From: Profundibacterium mesophilum KAUST100406-0324
GTDB taxonomy: Bacteria > Pseudomonadota > Alphaproteobacteria > Rhodobacterales > Rhodobacteraceae
NCBI RefSeq assembly: GCF_009835145.1
Contig: NZ_APKE01000001.1
Location: forward strand, 1-64,000
Direction of reading: 5' to 3'
DNA: 64,000 bases
The first letter of the stretch is position 1. Every line of letters begins with the position of its first letter. Made by a program: the position numbers and the translations under genes. Positions 23,210-30,753 of the stretch are shown in pieces. The notes beneath the pieces are model-generated. The model was not told where the DNA came from and searched no databases. It worked only from the letters and a program-made list of their open reading frames with translations.

Positions 23210-23244
23210 GGGCTTGCGCGTCCCGGTATGGGCCGCGCAAGCCC
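23210..23244 (-). terminator. Strong terminator-like hairpin after the esterase gene
   Basis: A perfect 11-bp inverted repeat (GGGCTTGCGCG / CGCGCAAGCCC) with a partly paired 13-base loop begins 8 bases after the esterase stop codon. There is no T-run. It separates the cbiD-cobK-alkA-esterase transcript from the glgP promoter region. Confidence 0.6.
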
Positions 23245-23251
23245 TGCGCGG

Positions 23252-23923
23252 TCAGGTTCCCTCGACGCCCAGGCGCTCGCGCGCGAAGGCCAGAGCGAGG
23301 CTCAGCCCGTCGGGAGCAATCCCGTGCGCGGTGCCCTTCATGACATGCGCGAAGACATCGATGCCCGCGTCCTGGAGCGCCTGCGCCGCTTCCGGCATCG
23401 AGGCCGGCGGCACGACATCATCCTGATCGCCATGCAGCAGCAGCACGGGCGGCCGGGCGGTGATCTCGTCCTGCAACGTCTCGGCGCGCAGCAGACGGCC
23501 GGAGAAGCCGATGATCCCGGCAAACTCCGCGTCGCGGCGCAGGCCCACATGCAGCGCCATCATCGTGCCTTGGGAGAAACCGAGAACGATCATCCGCTCC
23601 GCCGCGATGCCCTCCTCCTCGAGGACGCGGTCGAGATAGGCATCGAGATCGGCGATCGCGGAGCTCATGCCCTTCTCCGCCTCAGCCGGGTCGGAGCCGT
23701 CGATCCAGGGGATCGGAAACCACTGGTATCCGGCGGGGTTGACCGCGCAGCGTTCCGGCGCGTCCGGCGCGACGAAGAGCGTGTCGGGCAGATGTTCCCC
23801 GAGCGGATCGGCAAGACCGATCAGGTCAGCCGCATCGGCGCCGTAGCCGTGGAGGAATACCATGATGGAGGTTGCGCTGCCGGATTTCGCGGCACGCCGC
23901 CGGCTTTCGAGTATGCGGGTCAT
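23252..23923 (-). CDS. Alpha/beta-hydrolase, carboxylesterase/phospholipase family
   Basis: Probable cytoplasmic serine esterase of the carboxylesterase type 2 (YpfH-like) family. The 223-residue protein has an early HGYGAD oxyanion loop (about residues 28-33), the nucleophile elbow GFSQG (about 120-124), an aspartate in HGDQDDVVP and the histidine in GTAHGIAPDG, forming a complete triad. No signal peptide. ATG at 23923 overlaps the alkA stop by four bases and has AAGGA upstream. Natural substrate unknown; its tie to alkA and cobalamin genes does not explain it. Confidence 0.85.
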   Translation of the reverse strand: MTRILESRRRAAKSGSATSIMVFLHGYGADAADLIGLADPLGEHLPDTLFVAPDAPERCAVNPAGYQWFPIPWIDGSDPAEAEKGMSSAIADLDAYLDRVLEEEGIAAERMIVLGFSQGTMMALHVGLRRDAEFAGIIGFSGRLLRAETLQDEITARPPVLLLHGDQDDVVPPASMPEAAQALQDAGIDVFAHVMKGTAHGIAPDGLSLALAFARERLGVEGT

Positions 23924-24585
23924 GCGGTTCCTTCTCGTCCCTTGACCTCCCGGTAGTAGGCCCAAAGCGCCCGTGCCGCAACGCCCCGCCAAGGCCGCCA
24001 CGGCTCGGCCAGCCGGCGCAGCGCGCCCTCGCTCGGGCGCGCGTCGAGGCCGAGCATCACCCGCGCGGCCTCCTGGAGCGCAAGGTCGCCGGCCGGGAAC
24101 GCATCGGCACGGCCCAGGGCGAAGAGCGCGTAGATCTCGGCCGTCCAGCGCCCGATCCCGGGTATCGCCACAAGCGCGTCGATCACCTCTTGCGTGGGGG
24201 CCGTGCGCAGGGCGCCGTAATCGAGATCGGCCGCGGCCAGCGCCCTGAGATAGCGCGCCTTGGGCCGGCTGAGGCCGCAGGCCCGCAACGCCTCGTCGCT
24301 TGCCGCGAGGACGGCATGCGGCGCATCGAAACCCGCCGCGCGCACCCGCCCGCCGATCGCCGCCGCCGCCGCGACCGAGACCTGCTGCCCGATGATCGCA
24401 TCGCTCAACGCCTCATACCCGTCGACGCGCCGGCGCAGGGGCCAGTCTCCCGTCGCCTCGTAGACCTTCGCAAAGCGCGGCTCCGCTTCGATCAGGGCCC
24501 GCGTCCCCTCCGCGATGCAATCCGCGCCGGTGATGACCCGTTCGTCGTGGGCAGGGGCGGCCTCGTTCGGACCTGGCTTGCTCAT
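23920..24585 (-). CDS. DNA-3-methyladenine glycosylase II family protein
   Basis: Base-excision repair glycosylase that removes alkylated purines. The 221-residue protein is a compact AlkA/MAG-type HhH-GPD enzyme: the helix-hairpin-helix is visible as AIPGIGRWTAE (about residues 140-150) and the catalytic aspartate follows in FPAGDLALQ. The IGQQVSV helix (about 67-73) is typical of the family. It lacks the extra N-terminal domain of E. coli AlkA, which is common in shorter homologues. It overlaps cobK (upstream) and the esterase (downstream) by four bases each, so it is translated in a coupled chain. Confidence 0.9.
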   Translation of the reverse strand: MSKPGPNEAAPAHDERVITGADCIAEGTRALIEAEPRFAKVYEATGDWPLRRRVDGYEALSDAIIGQQVSVAAAAAIGGRVRAAGFDAPHAVLAASDEALRACGLSRPKARYLRALAAADLDYGALRTAPTQEVIDALVAIPGIGRWTAEIYALFALGRADAFPAGDLALQEAARVMLGLDARPSEGALRRLAEPWRPWRGVAARALWAYYREVKGREGTA

Positions 24586-25328
24586 TGCGCGATCTCCTCG
24601 CTCCATGTCAGCGCGTCCTGCGCCGTTTCGACCAATGCGCCCGCATGGCGCGGCGGACGGGCGATCATGGCGATGCGGATGCCGAGCTGCCGCGCGGCAT
24701 CGAGCTTGGAGCGGCTGGCATCGCCCCCGGCATTGCGCATCACCAGCCAGTCGATTGCAAGCTCCTCGAAGAGCGCGACCTCCTGGGCAATGCTGAAAGG
24801 TGGCCGGCCCACGACGAAGCGCCCCCCTTCGAAGGGGAACGGTGTCCGCGGCGCCTCGATCTGGCGGCAGAAGAGCGTCCTGCCGCGCATCCCTGCAAAA
24901 GCATGCAGGGTCTTGCGCCCGGTGGCCAGGAAGACCCGTGCGCCGGGGGCGACAAGCGCTGCGACATCCTCCTCATGCGCGACATCGTGCCAAAGATCCC
25001 CCGGCAGCCTCTGCCATGGCGGGCGCAACACGCGCAGATAGGGAAGGCCCATCTCGGCGCAGACCGCGAAGCTGCGCGGTCCCATACGCGCGGCGTGGGG
25101 ATGGGTCGCGTCGATCACGGCGCCGATCCGTTCGGATGCGAGGAAGTCGGCAAAGCCGTGCGCGCTTCCAAAGCCGCCGATCCGAAGGGGCAGGCCCAGA
25201 TCCGCCGGCGCGCGGGTATCGCCGGCGAGCGAGGCGATGGCGCTGCGTCCCCGGCGGGCAAGCGCCTGCCCGATCACACGCGCCTCCGTGCTGCCGGCCA
25301 GAAGCAGAAGGCGCCGCGGCTCAGGCAC
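24582..25328 (-). CDS. cobK: Precorrin-6A / cobalt-precorrin-6A reductase
   Basis: NAD(P)H-dependent reduction of the corrin ring at the precorrin-6A stage of cobalamin synthesis. The 248-residue protein begins with the nucleotide-binding stretch LLLLAGSTEARVI, and has the conserved DATHPHAARM motif (about residue 66-75) and C-terminal VMRNAGG. I place the start at GTG 25328, overlapping the cbiD stop by 8 bases, because the conserved domain begins five codons later. Next to cbiD, the context supports the assignment. Confidence 0.9.
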   Translation of the reverse strand: MPEPRRLLLLAGSTEARVIGQALARRGRSAIASLAGDTRAPADLGLPLRIGGFGSAHGFADFLASERIGAVIDATHPHAARMGPRSFAVCAEMGLPYLRVLRPPWQRLPGDLWHDVAHEEDVAALVAPGARVFLATGRKTLHAFAGMRGRTLFCRQIEAPRTPFPFEGGRFVVGRPPFSIAQEVALFEELAIDWLVMRNAGGDASRSKLDAARQLGIRIAMIARPPRHAGALVETAQDALTWSEEIAQ

Positions 25329-26376
25329 GGGCGACGATCCGCCCCTCGCGGTCGCAAGCGACGATGTCCACCGCGATGCCGCTGCCCTCAAAAAGGCAGC
25401 CGGCGGCGCGCAAGGCGTCCCGTGCCACCGCCTGCGCAAGGGAGGGTCCGGCGATCCCATGCGCCTCGAGCACGGTGCGCGCCCCGGCGACCTGCGGCAT
25501 CCCGCATGACGCGGCAAGACGCTCGAAATCAACCTGGCTGCGCGAGGAATGCAGATCGCGCGCGCCCTGTCCCAGCTTGGCAAGCTTCGCAAGGCCGCCG
25601 GCGATGGTGACGCGCGGAACCGGGTGGCGCAGGAGATACTTGCTCATGCCGCCCGCGAAATCCCCCATGTCGATCATCGCGTGATCGGGCAGCGCGTAGA
25701 GCGCCTGCACCGCGCGCTCACTCTGAGCGCCGGTCGCACCGGCGACATGCGGCAGCTTCGCGGCACGCGCCACGTCGATTCCCCGGTGGATGGAGGCGAT
25801 CCAGGCGGCGCAGGAGAAGGGCCGCACGATCCCGGTGGTGCCGAGGATCGACAGCCCGCCGACGATGCCGAGGCGCGGGTTCCAGGTCCGGGCGGCGATC
25901 TCCGCCCCGCCGGGCACAGAGATCTCGACCCTGACATCGGGGGCGTGCCCGGTCTCGGCGGCGATCGCGTCGATCTCGGCGCACATCATCCGGCGCGGCA
26001 CCGGGTTGATCGCGGGCTCGCCCGGCGCGATCGGCAGGCCCGGCATCGTTACCGTGCCCACCCCCTCTCCGGCCGCGAAAACGACGCCCCCCGCCGAGGC
26101 GCTCACCCGCACCAGGACAAGCGCGCCATGGGTCACGTCGGGATCATCGCCCGCATCCTTGATCACCCCGGCCTGCGCCCATCCCGCGCCGCGCGCCGAC
26201 TGCGCGATCTCGAAGACCGGACGCTCGCCGCGTGGCAGGACGATCTCGACCCGCGCGAGCCGCCGCTCTTCCCACAGATCGTGCAACGCCGCGCGCAGCG
26301 CCGCCGTGGCGCAGGCGCCGGTGGTCCAGCCCCGGCGCAGCGCGGTGCCGGGCGTCCTTGTGGAATGGGTGCTCAT
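25321..26376 (-). CDS. cbiD: Cobalt-precorrin-5B C1-methyltransferase
   Basis: SAM-dependent methylation at C1 with loss of the C20-derived acetaldehyde unit, in the corrin pathway. The 351-residue protein has the N-terminal CbiD signature RRGWTTGACATAA (about residues 13-25), the GEGVGTVT loop, and ILGTTGIVRPFS. CbiD is named from the anaerobic route, but many rhodobacters carry it in place of CobF alongside Cob-type enzymes. ATG at 26376 starts the cbiD-cobK-alkA-esterase transcript and faces cobA across a 164-base divergent region. Confidence 0.92.
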   Translation of the reverse strand: MSTHSTRTPGTALRRGWTTGACATAALRAALHDLWEERRLARVEIVLPRGERPVFEIAQSARGAGWAQAGVIKDAGDDPDVTHGALVLVRVSASAGGVVFAAGEGVGTVTMPGLPIAPGEPAINPVPRRMMCAEIDAIAAETGHAPDVRVEISVPGGAEIAARTWNPRLGIVGGLSILGTTGIVRPFSCAAWIASIHRGIDVARAAKLPHVAGATGAQSERAVQALYALPDHAMIDMGDFAGGMSKYLLRHPVPRVTIAGGLAKLAKLGQGARDLHSSRSQVDFERLAASCGMPQVAGARTVLEAHGIAGPSLAQAVARDALRAAGCLFEGSGIAVDIVACDREGRIVARA

Positions 26377-26540
26377 GGCCAAGACTATAGGCGTCGGCGC
26401 GGGCGGGGCCAATGGGCGCCGCGCCGACCGCTCCCCCGCCGTCCTCCCGGAAGTTCCCACCCAAGTCGCCTGTCGCAAACAGCGCGCCGCAGGCCGCGTC
26501 GGGGCTTGGCCGTGCCGCGCATTGCGGCCATAACCACCCC

Positions 26541-27401
26541 ATGCGCGACTCGTCCCCCCTCCCCCCGATGAGCACCGGAGACTGGCCGGTCATGAAACCC
26601 GGCTGGGTCTGGCTCTGCGGTGCGGGTCCGGGCGATCCGGGACTGCTGACGCTGCATGCACTCAACGCCCTGCGCCAGGCGGACAAGGTAATCTACGACG
26701 CCCTCGTCGATCCCTCGATCCTGGCATGGGCCCCGCAAGCCGAGCATGTCTATGCGGGCAAGCGCGGCGGCAAGCCCTCGGCGCTGCAGCGCGACATCTC
26801 GCTCCAGCTCGTCGAGATGGCCCGCGCAGGGTACCGGGTCCTGCGGCTCAAGGGCGGCGATCCGTTCGTCTTCGGCCGCGGCGGCGAAGAGGCGCAGACC
26901 CTCGTGCAGCACGGTATCCCGATCCGCATCGTGCCTGGCATCTCGGCGGGGATCGGCGGGCTGGCCTATGCCGGCATTCCGGTCACGCATCGCGACGTGA
27001 ACCAGTCGGTGACCTTCGTGACCGGCCATGACCAGTCCGGCCAGACACCGGGCACCCTTGACTGGCAGGCGATCTCGCGCGGCAGCCAGGTCATCGTGAT
27101 CTACATGGGCATGAAACATATCCGCCAGATCGCGCAGGCGCTCATCGCCGCCGGGCGCGCGCCCGACGAGCCTGTCAGCGTCGTGACTTCGGCGACCACG
27201 CCCGATCAATCCGTGCTCGAGACGAGCCTTGCTGCCTGCGAGGATGACATCACCGCCGCCGGGCTGGAGCCGCCGGCGATCATCTGTGTCGGGCGCTCGG
27301 TCCTGATGCGCCAGGTTCTCGACTGGCAGGCGATGGCGCAAGGGGCCGCGCCCCGCGATCTCGACCCGCTCGGCCGCGGGCGCCCGGCCGAGAGTGCCTG
27401 A
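26541..27401 (+). CDS. cobA: Uroporphyrinogen-III C-methyltransferase
   Basis: Adds two methyl groups to uroporphyrinogen III to give precorrin-2, the branch point from haem to corrin and sirohaem. SAM-binding GAGPGDPGLLT lies just after the start, with GKRGGKPS, LKGGDPFVFGRGGEEA, PGISAGIGG and the VTGHD stretch all typical of SUMT. Start choice is uncertain: ATG at 26541 gives 286 residues, while ATG at 26568 or 26592 would remove up to 17 unconserved residues; none has a strong ribosome site. Methylase core intact. It is coupled to cobB by an 8-base overlap. No cobalamin riboswitch was recognised in the short leader. Confidence 0.93.
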   Translation: MRDSSPLPPMSTGDWPVMKPGWVWLCGAGPGDPGLLTLHALNALRQADKVIYDALVDPSILAWAPQAEHVYAGKRGGKPSALQRDISLQLVEMARAGYRVLRLKGGDPFVFGRGGEEAQTLVQHGIPIRIVPGISAGIGGLAYAGIPVTHRDVNQSVTFVTGHDQSGQTPGTLDWQAISRGSQVIVIYMGMKHIRQIAQALIAAGRAPDEPVSVVTSATTPDQSVLETSLAACEDDITAAGLEPPAIICVGRSVLMRQVLDWQAMAQGAAPRDLDPLGRGRPAESA

Positions 27402-28698
27402 CATCCAGGATCGAAGGTCGGGCGGCGGCGGGGTGATCATCGCCGCGCCTGCCTCGGGGGCAGGCAAGACCACCCTCACGCTCGGCCTGCTGCGGGCGCT
27501 GCGCAATCGCGGCATTGCGGTGAGGGGCGCGAAATCGGGACCGGACTATATCGACCCGCGCTTCCACGCGGCCGCCAGCGGCGCGGCCTGCGTCAACCTG
27601 GACGCCTTCGCCATGCCCCCGAACCGTATCATCGCGCGGGCCTCGGGACCGGGTCTCCTGCTGATCGAGGGGGCGATGGGCCTCTTCGACGGGGCGCCGC
27701 CGGACGGACGCGGCGCGGCGGCGGATCTCGCGCGTATCCTTGCCCTCCCCGTCATCCTCGTCGTTGATGCCGCGCGCATGGCGCAGTCGGTCCTGCCGCT
27801 CGTCGAAGGTTTCGCGCGGCATGATCCCTCGGTTCGGATCGCGGGAATAATCCTCAATCGCTGCGGCTCCGAGCGTCATGCCGGGATGCTGACCCGCGCG
27901 CTGGCGCCTGCCGGCATCCCGGTACTCGGCGCGCTGCTGCGACAGGAGAGCATCGCGCATCCCTCGCGCCACCTGGGGCTCGTTCAGGCAGAGGAGCGCG
28001 CCGATCTCGATCTCTATCTCGAGGATGCCGCCAGACATGCGCAGGCGGCCATCGACCTCGACGCGCTATGCGCTATCGCCGCCCCCCTGCCGCCCTGCCC
28101 GAACCCGGCAGCGCCCTCCCCGCCCCCCGCGCAGCGCATCGCCGTGGCCCAGGACCGGGCCTTCGCCTTCCACTACCCGCATCTGCTCGGCGACTGGCAC
28201 CGCGCCGGTGCGCAGGTCATGCCCTTCTCACCCCTGGCCGACGAGGCGCCAGACCGCGACGCCGATCTCGTCTATCTTCCCGGCGGTTATCCCGAGCTGC
28301 ATGCCGGCAGGCTCGCCGCCGCGCAGCGGTTCCTTGGCGGATTGCGCATGGCCGCCGAACGCGCGGCGATCTTCGGGGAATGCGGCGGCTACATGGTCCT
28401 GGGCCACGGCCTGATCGATGCGGACGGCGTGAGGCACGAGATGGCGGGCCTTCTGGATCTGGAAACCAGCTTCGCCCGGAGGCGCCTGCATCTGGGCTAC
28501 AGGCTGCTCGAAACGGCGCGGGGTCCCTTCGCGGGACGCTGGGCCGGACATGAGTTCCACTACGCGACCACGCTGCGCGCCGAGGGGACGCCGCTCTTCG
28601 AGGCACGGGACGCCGCCGGCGATCCGCTCGCCCCGATGGGCCTGTCGCGCGGCATGGTGCAGGGAAGCTTCGCCCATCTCATCGACCGGCGCGAATGA
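27394..28698 (+). CDS. cobB: Cobyrinate / hydrogenobyrinate a,c-diamide synthase
   Basis: ATP- and glutamine-dependent amidation of the a and c side chains of the corrin ring. The 434-residue protein has an N-terminal dethiobiotin-synthetase-like domain with Walker A APASGAGKTT (about 17-26) and the KSGPDYIDP motif, and a C-terminal class I glutamine amidotransferase domain with nucleophile cysteine in GECGGYMVLG. GTG at 27394 overlaps the cobA stop by 8 bases, the same geometry as cobK on cbiD. Confidence 0.94.
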   Translation: MPDIQDRRSGGGGVIIAAPASGAGKTTLTLGLLRALRNRGIAVRGAKSGPDYIDPRFHAAASGAACVNLDAFAMPPNRIIARASGPGLLLIEGAMGLFDGAPPDGRGAAADLARILALPVILVVDAARMAQSVLPLVEGFARHDPSVRIAGIILNRCGSERHAGMLTRALAPAGIPVLGALLRQESIAHPSRHLGLVQAEERADLDLYLEDAARHAQAAIDLDALCAIAAPLPPCPNPAAPSPPPAQRIAVAQDRAFAFHYPHLLGDWHRAGAQVMPFSPLADEAPDRDADLVYLPGGYPELHAGRLAAAQRFLGGLRMAAERAAIFGECGGYMVLGHGLIDADGVRHEMAGLLDLETSFARRRLHLGYRLLETARGPFAGRWAGHEFHYATTLRAEGTPLFEARDAAGDPLAPMGLSRGMVQGSFAHLIDRRE

Positions 28699-28735
28699 CC
28701 TTCCGTCGCGGCCGGCCGCGCGCTAGGCAGGAGCC

Positions 28736-29965
28736 ATGAGCCTGACGCACGCACCGATCGCCCGCGACGGCGGCACCGAACGCCGCAACGTGGCCCTGCT
28801 GGTCTGCGCGCAGGCATTCCTGGGCGCGCAGATGCCCATGCTCTTCATCGTCGGCGGGCTCGCGGGCGGCTCGCTGGCCAGCAGCGCCTGCTTCGCGACG
28901 ATGCCGATCTCGCTGATCGTGCTGGGATCGATGCTGACGGCGCAGCCGCTGTCGGCGCTGATGCAGCGATCGGGCCGGCGGATCGGCTTTCTCGCCGGGG
29001 CGCTCGGGGGGAGCCTTGGCGCCGCGATCTCGGCCGCGGGCCTCGCCACCGGGAGCTTCGCGCTCTTCCTGGCAGGCGCGCTGCTCACCGGTATCTACAT
29101 GTCCGCGCAGGGCTTCTTTCGATTCGCGGCCGCCGATACCGCCTCCGAGGCATTCAGGCCAAAGGCAATCTCCTACGTGATGGCCGGCGGCCTCGTCTCG
29201 GCGATCCTCGGGCCCGCGCTCGTCAAGCTGACCGCCGATGCGCTCCCGGTGCCCTTCCTGGCGACCTACCTCGCGGTGATCGCGATCAACGCGCTGGGGG
29301 CGGTGCTTTTCGTGTTCCTGCGCATACCGCCCCCGCCGCCCCCCGGCATCGGCACCGCACGCGGGCGCGGCCATGGCGCGCTCTTGCGCGATCCGCGCAT
29401 CGCCGTCGCCATCATCTGCGCGATGGTGAGCTACGCGCTGATGAACCTCGTGATGACCTCGACGCCGCTTGCCGTGGTCGGGGTCGGCTATGACGCGTCC
29501 CATGCCGCCGATATCGTCAGCGGGCACGTCCTCGCGATGTTCGCGCCGTCCTTCTTTACCGGCCACCTGATCGCCCGGTTCGGCGCGCGGCGGATCGTGG
29601 CCCTCGGACTGGCGATCCTCGCCGGGGCGGGGGGTGTCGCCCTTGCGGGGATCGAGCTGGGACATTTCTTCGTCGCGCTGATCCTGCTTGGGGTGGGCTG
29701 GAATTTCGGCTTCATCGGCGCGACCGCGATGCTCACCGCCGCCCATGAGCCGCAGGAGCGCGGCCGGGTGCAGGGTCTCAACGACATGATCGTCTTCGGC
29801 TGCGTCACACTCGCCTCGCTCGCCTCGGGCGGGTTGCTGAACTGTTCGGGCGGCGCGCCCGATCAGGGCTGGACGGCCGTGAACCTCGCCATGATACCGT
29901 TCCTCGGGCTTGCCGCGCTCGCTCTCGTCTGGCTTGGAAAGCTCGACAGGCGCGCCGTCGCCTGA
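28736..29965 (+). CDS. MFS transporter
   Basis: Twelve-helix inner-membrane carrier of the major facilitator superfamily, 409 residues. Hydrophobic segments are evenly spaced; the loop 2-3 motif is degenerate (LMQRSGRRIGF, about residues 75-85), and a proline-rich cytoplasmic link (PPPPPPG, about residue 200) separates the halves. It starts 37 bases after cobB with AGGAG in front of ATG, so co-transcription with cobA-cobB is possible, but no vitamin B12 link is known for this subfamily. Substrate unknown; similar proteins are annotated only as MFS permeases. Confidence 0.85.
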   Translation: MSLTHAPIARDGGTERRNVALLVCAQAFLGAQMPMLFIVGGLAGGSLASSACFATMPISLIVLGSMLTAQPLSALMQRSGRRIGFLAGALGGSLGAAISAAGLATGSFALFLAGALLTGIYMSAQGFFRFAAADTASEAFRPKAISYVMAGGLVSAILGPALVKLTADALPVPFLATYLAVIAINALGAVLFVFLRIPPPPPPGIGTARGRGHGALLRDPRIAVAIICAMVSYALMNLVMTSTPLAVVGVGYDASHAADIVSGHVLAMFAPSFFTGHLIARFGARRIVALGLAILAGAGGVALAGIELGHFFVALILLGVGWNFGFIGATAMLTAAHEPQERGRVQGLNDMIVFGCVTLASLASGGLLNCSGGAPDQGWTAVNLAMIPFLGLAALALVWLGKLDRRAVA

Positions 29966-29985
29966 CGTCACGCCCTACGCGCTCG

Positions 29986-30753
29986 CTACCAGCGGCCGGC
30001 CACCGCCTTGACGAGCAAGGAGCCGCGCCGGCGGAACTCGGCGAGGCCGAGTCGTCCTTCGATGGCGGCATCGGGATCGCGAACCGCCTGATCCAGCAGC
30101 ACCGGCGCGGTCCAGAACGCCCGCAACACACCGGTCGCCGGTCCGAACCGGATGCGGCGCGCAGCTTCGAGATCGGACAGCGCCCCTTGCGCAAGCTCGA
30201 CGATGGCATCCCGCGGATCGGGGCCGAGCGGCTGCACGCCTTGCGCGGCAAGCGGCGCGAGCGCACAGAGGAAGCGGGCCGCGGCGCCCGCGCTGGCCGC
30301 GCCCCGAAGATCTTCGGGACGCGCGTCCCCCGAGCCCAGCCCCGCCCCGGCAACGACCGCAAGCGTGCCCGCCGTCGCCTCCAGATAGGCGCGCAGGTCA
30401 GGCAGCCCGGCAAAAGGCTGGGGCATGATATCCCGCTCGCGCGCGTCGATGACCGGCAGGAGGTCGCGCGCGTCGAGACCGTGGGCGCGCAACTCGGCGG
30501 CCAGGGGCGCGACGGTCTCGTGCTGGCGCACGATGTCGCCTTCCGCGATCTCGCCCAGCGCGTCGCGCCACCATTGCAGGCGCATCTGCGCAATCATCGG
30601 CTCGCGTGCCGCGATTGGCGCGCGCGAGACCTCCAGGTTGAAGGCGTAGAGCGTGAAGAGCAGTGGACGCGCGGCCGCCGGCATCGTCATCGTCGACAAG
30701 AAGCGGTCCTCGTCTGCCCTGCGCACCGCCTCGGCACAGGATTGAACGCTCAT
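29986..30753 (-). CDS. Squalene/phytoene synthase-fold protein, NDUFAF6-like
   Basis: A 255-residue all-alpha protein of the squalene/phytoene synthase superfamily. The first aspartate-rich motif of true prenyl synthases is replaced by YAFNLEVSRA (about residues 37-46), and RLQWWRDAL follows. This arrangement matches NDUFAF6, the mitochondrial complex I assembly factor, and its bacterial relatives, rather than carotenoid enzymes. IDARERD and the LRAYLEATAGTL stretch also fit. So a prenyl-synthase activity is doubtful and an assembly role for NADH dehydrogenase is the better inference. ATG at 30753 overlaps the cimA stop by four bases (ATGA), coupling the two. Confidence 0.75.
   Translation of the reverse strand: MSVQSCAEAVRRADEDRFLSTMTMPAAARPLLFTLYAFNLEVSRAPIAAREPMIAQMRLQWWRDALGEIAEGDIVRQHETVAPLAAELRAHGLDARDLLPVIDARERDIMPQPFAGLPDLRAYLEATAGTLAVVAGAGLGSGDARPEDLRGAASAGAAARFLCALAPLAAQGVQPLGPDPRDAIVELAQGALSDLEAARRIRFGPATGVLRAFWTAPVLLDQAVRDPDAAIEGRLGLAEFRRRGSLLVKAVAGRW

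Noticed and set aside
26377-26540. Possible cobalamin riboswitch before cobA or cbiD
   Set aside because: The 164-base gap is too short for the usual element and no B12-box-like sequence was recognised.
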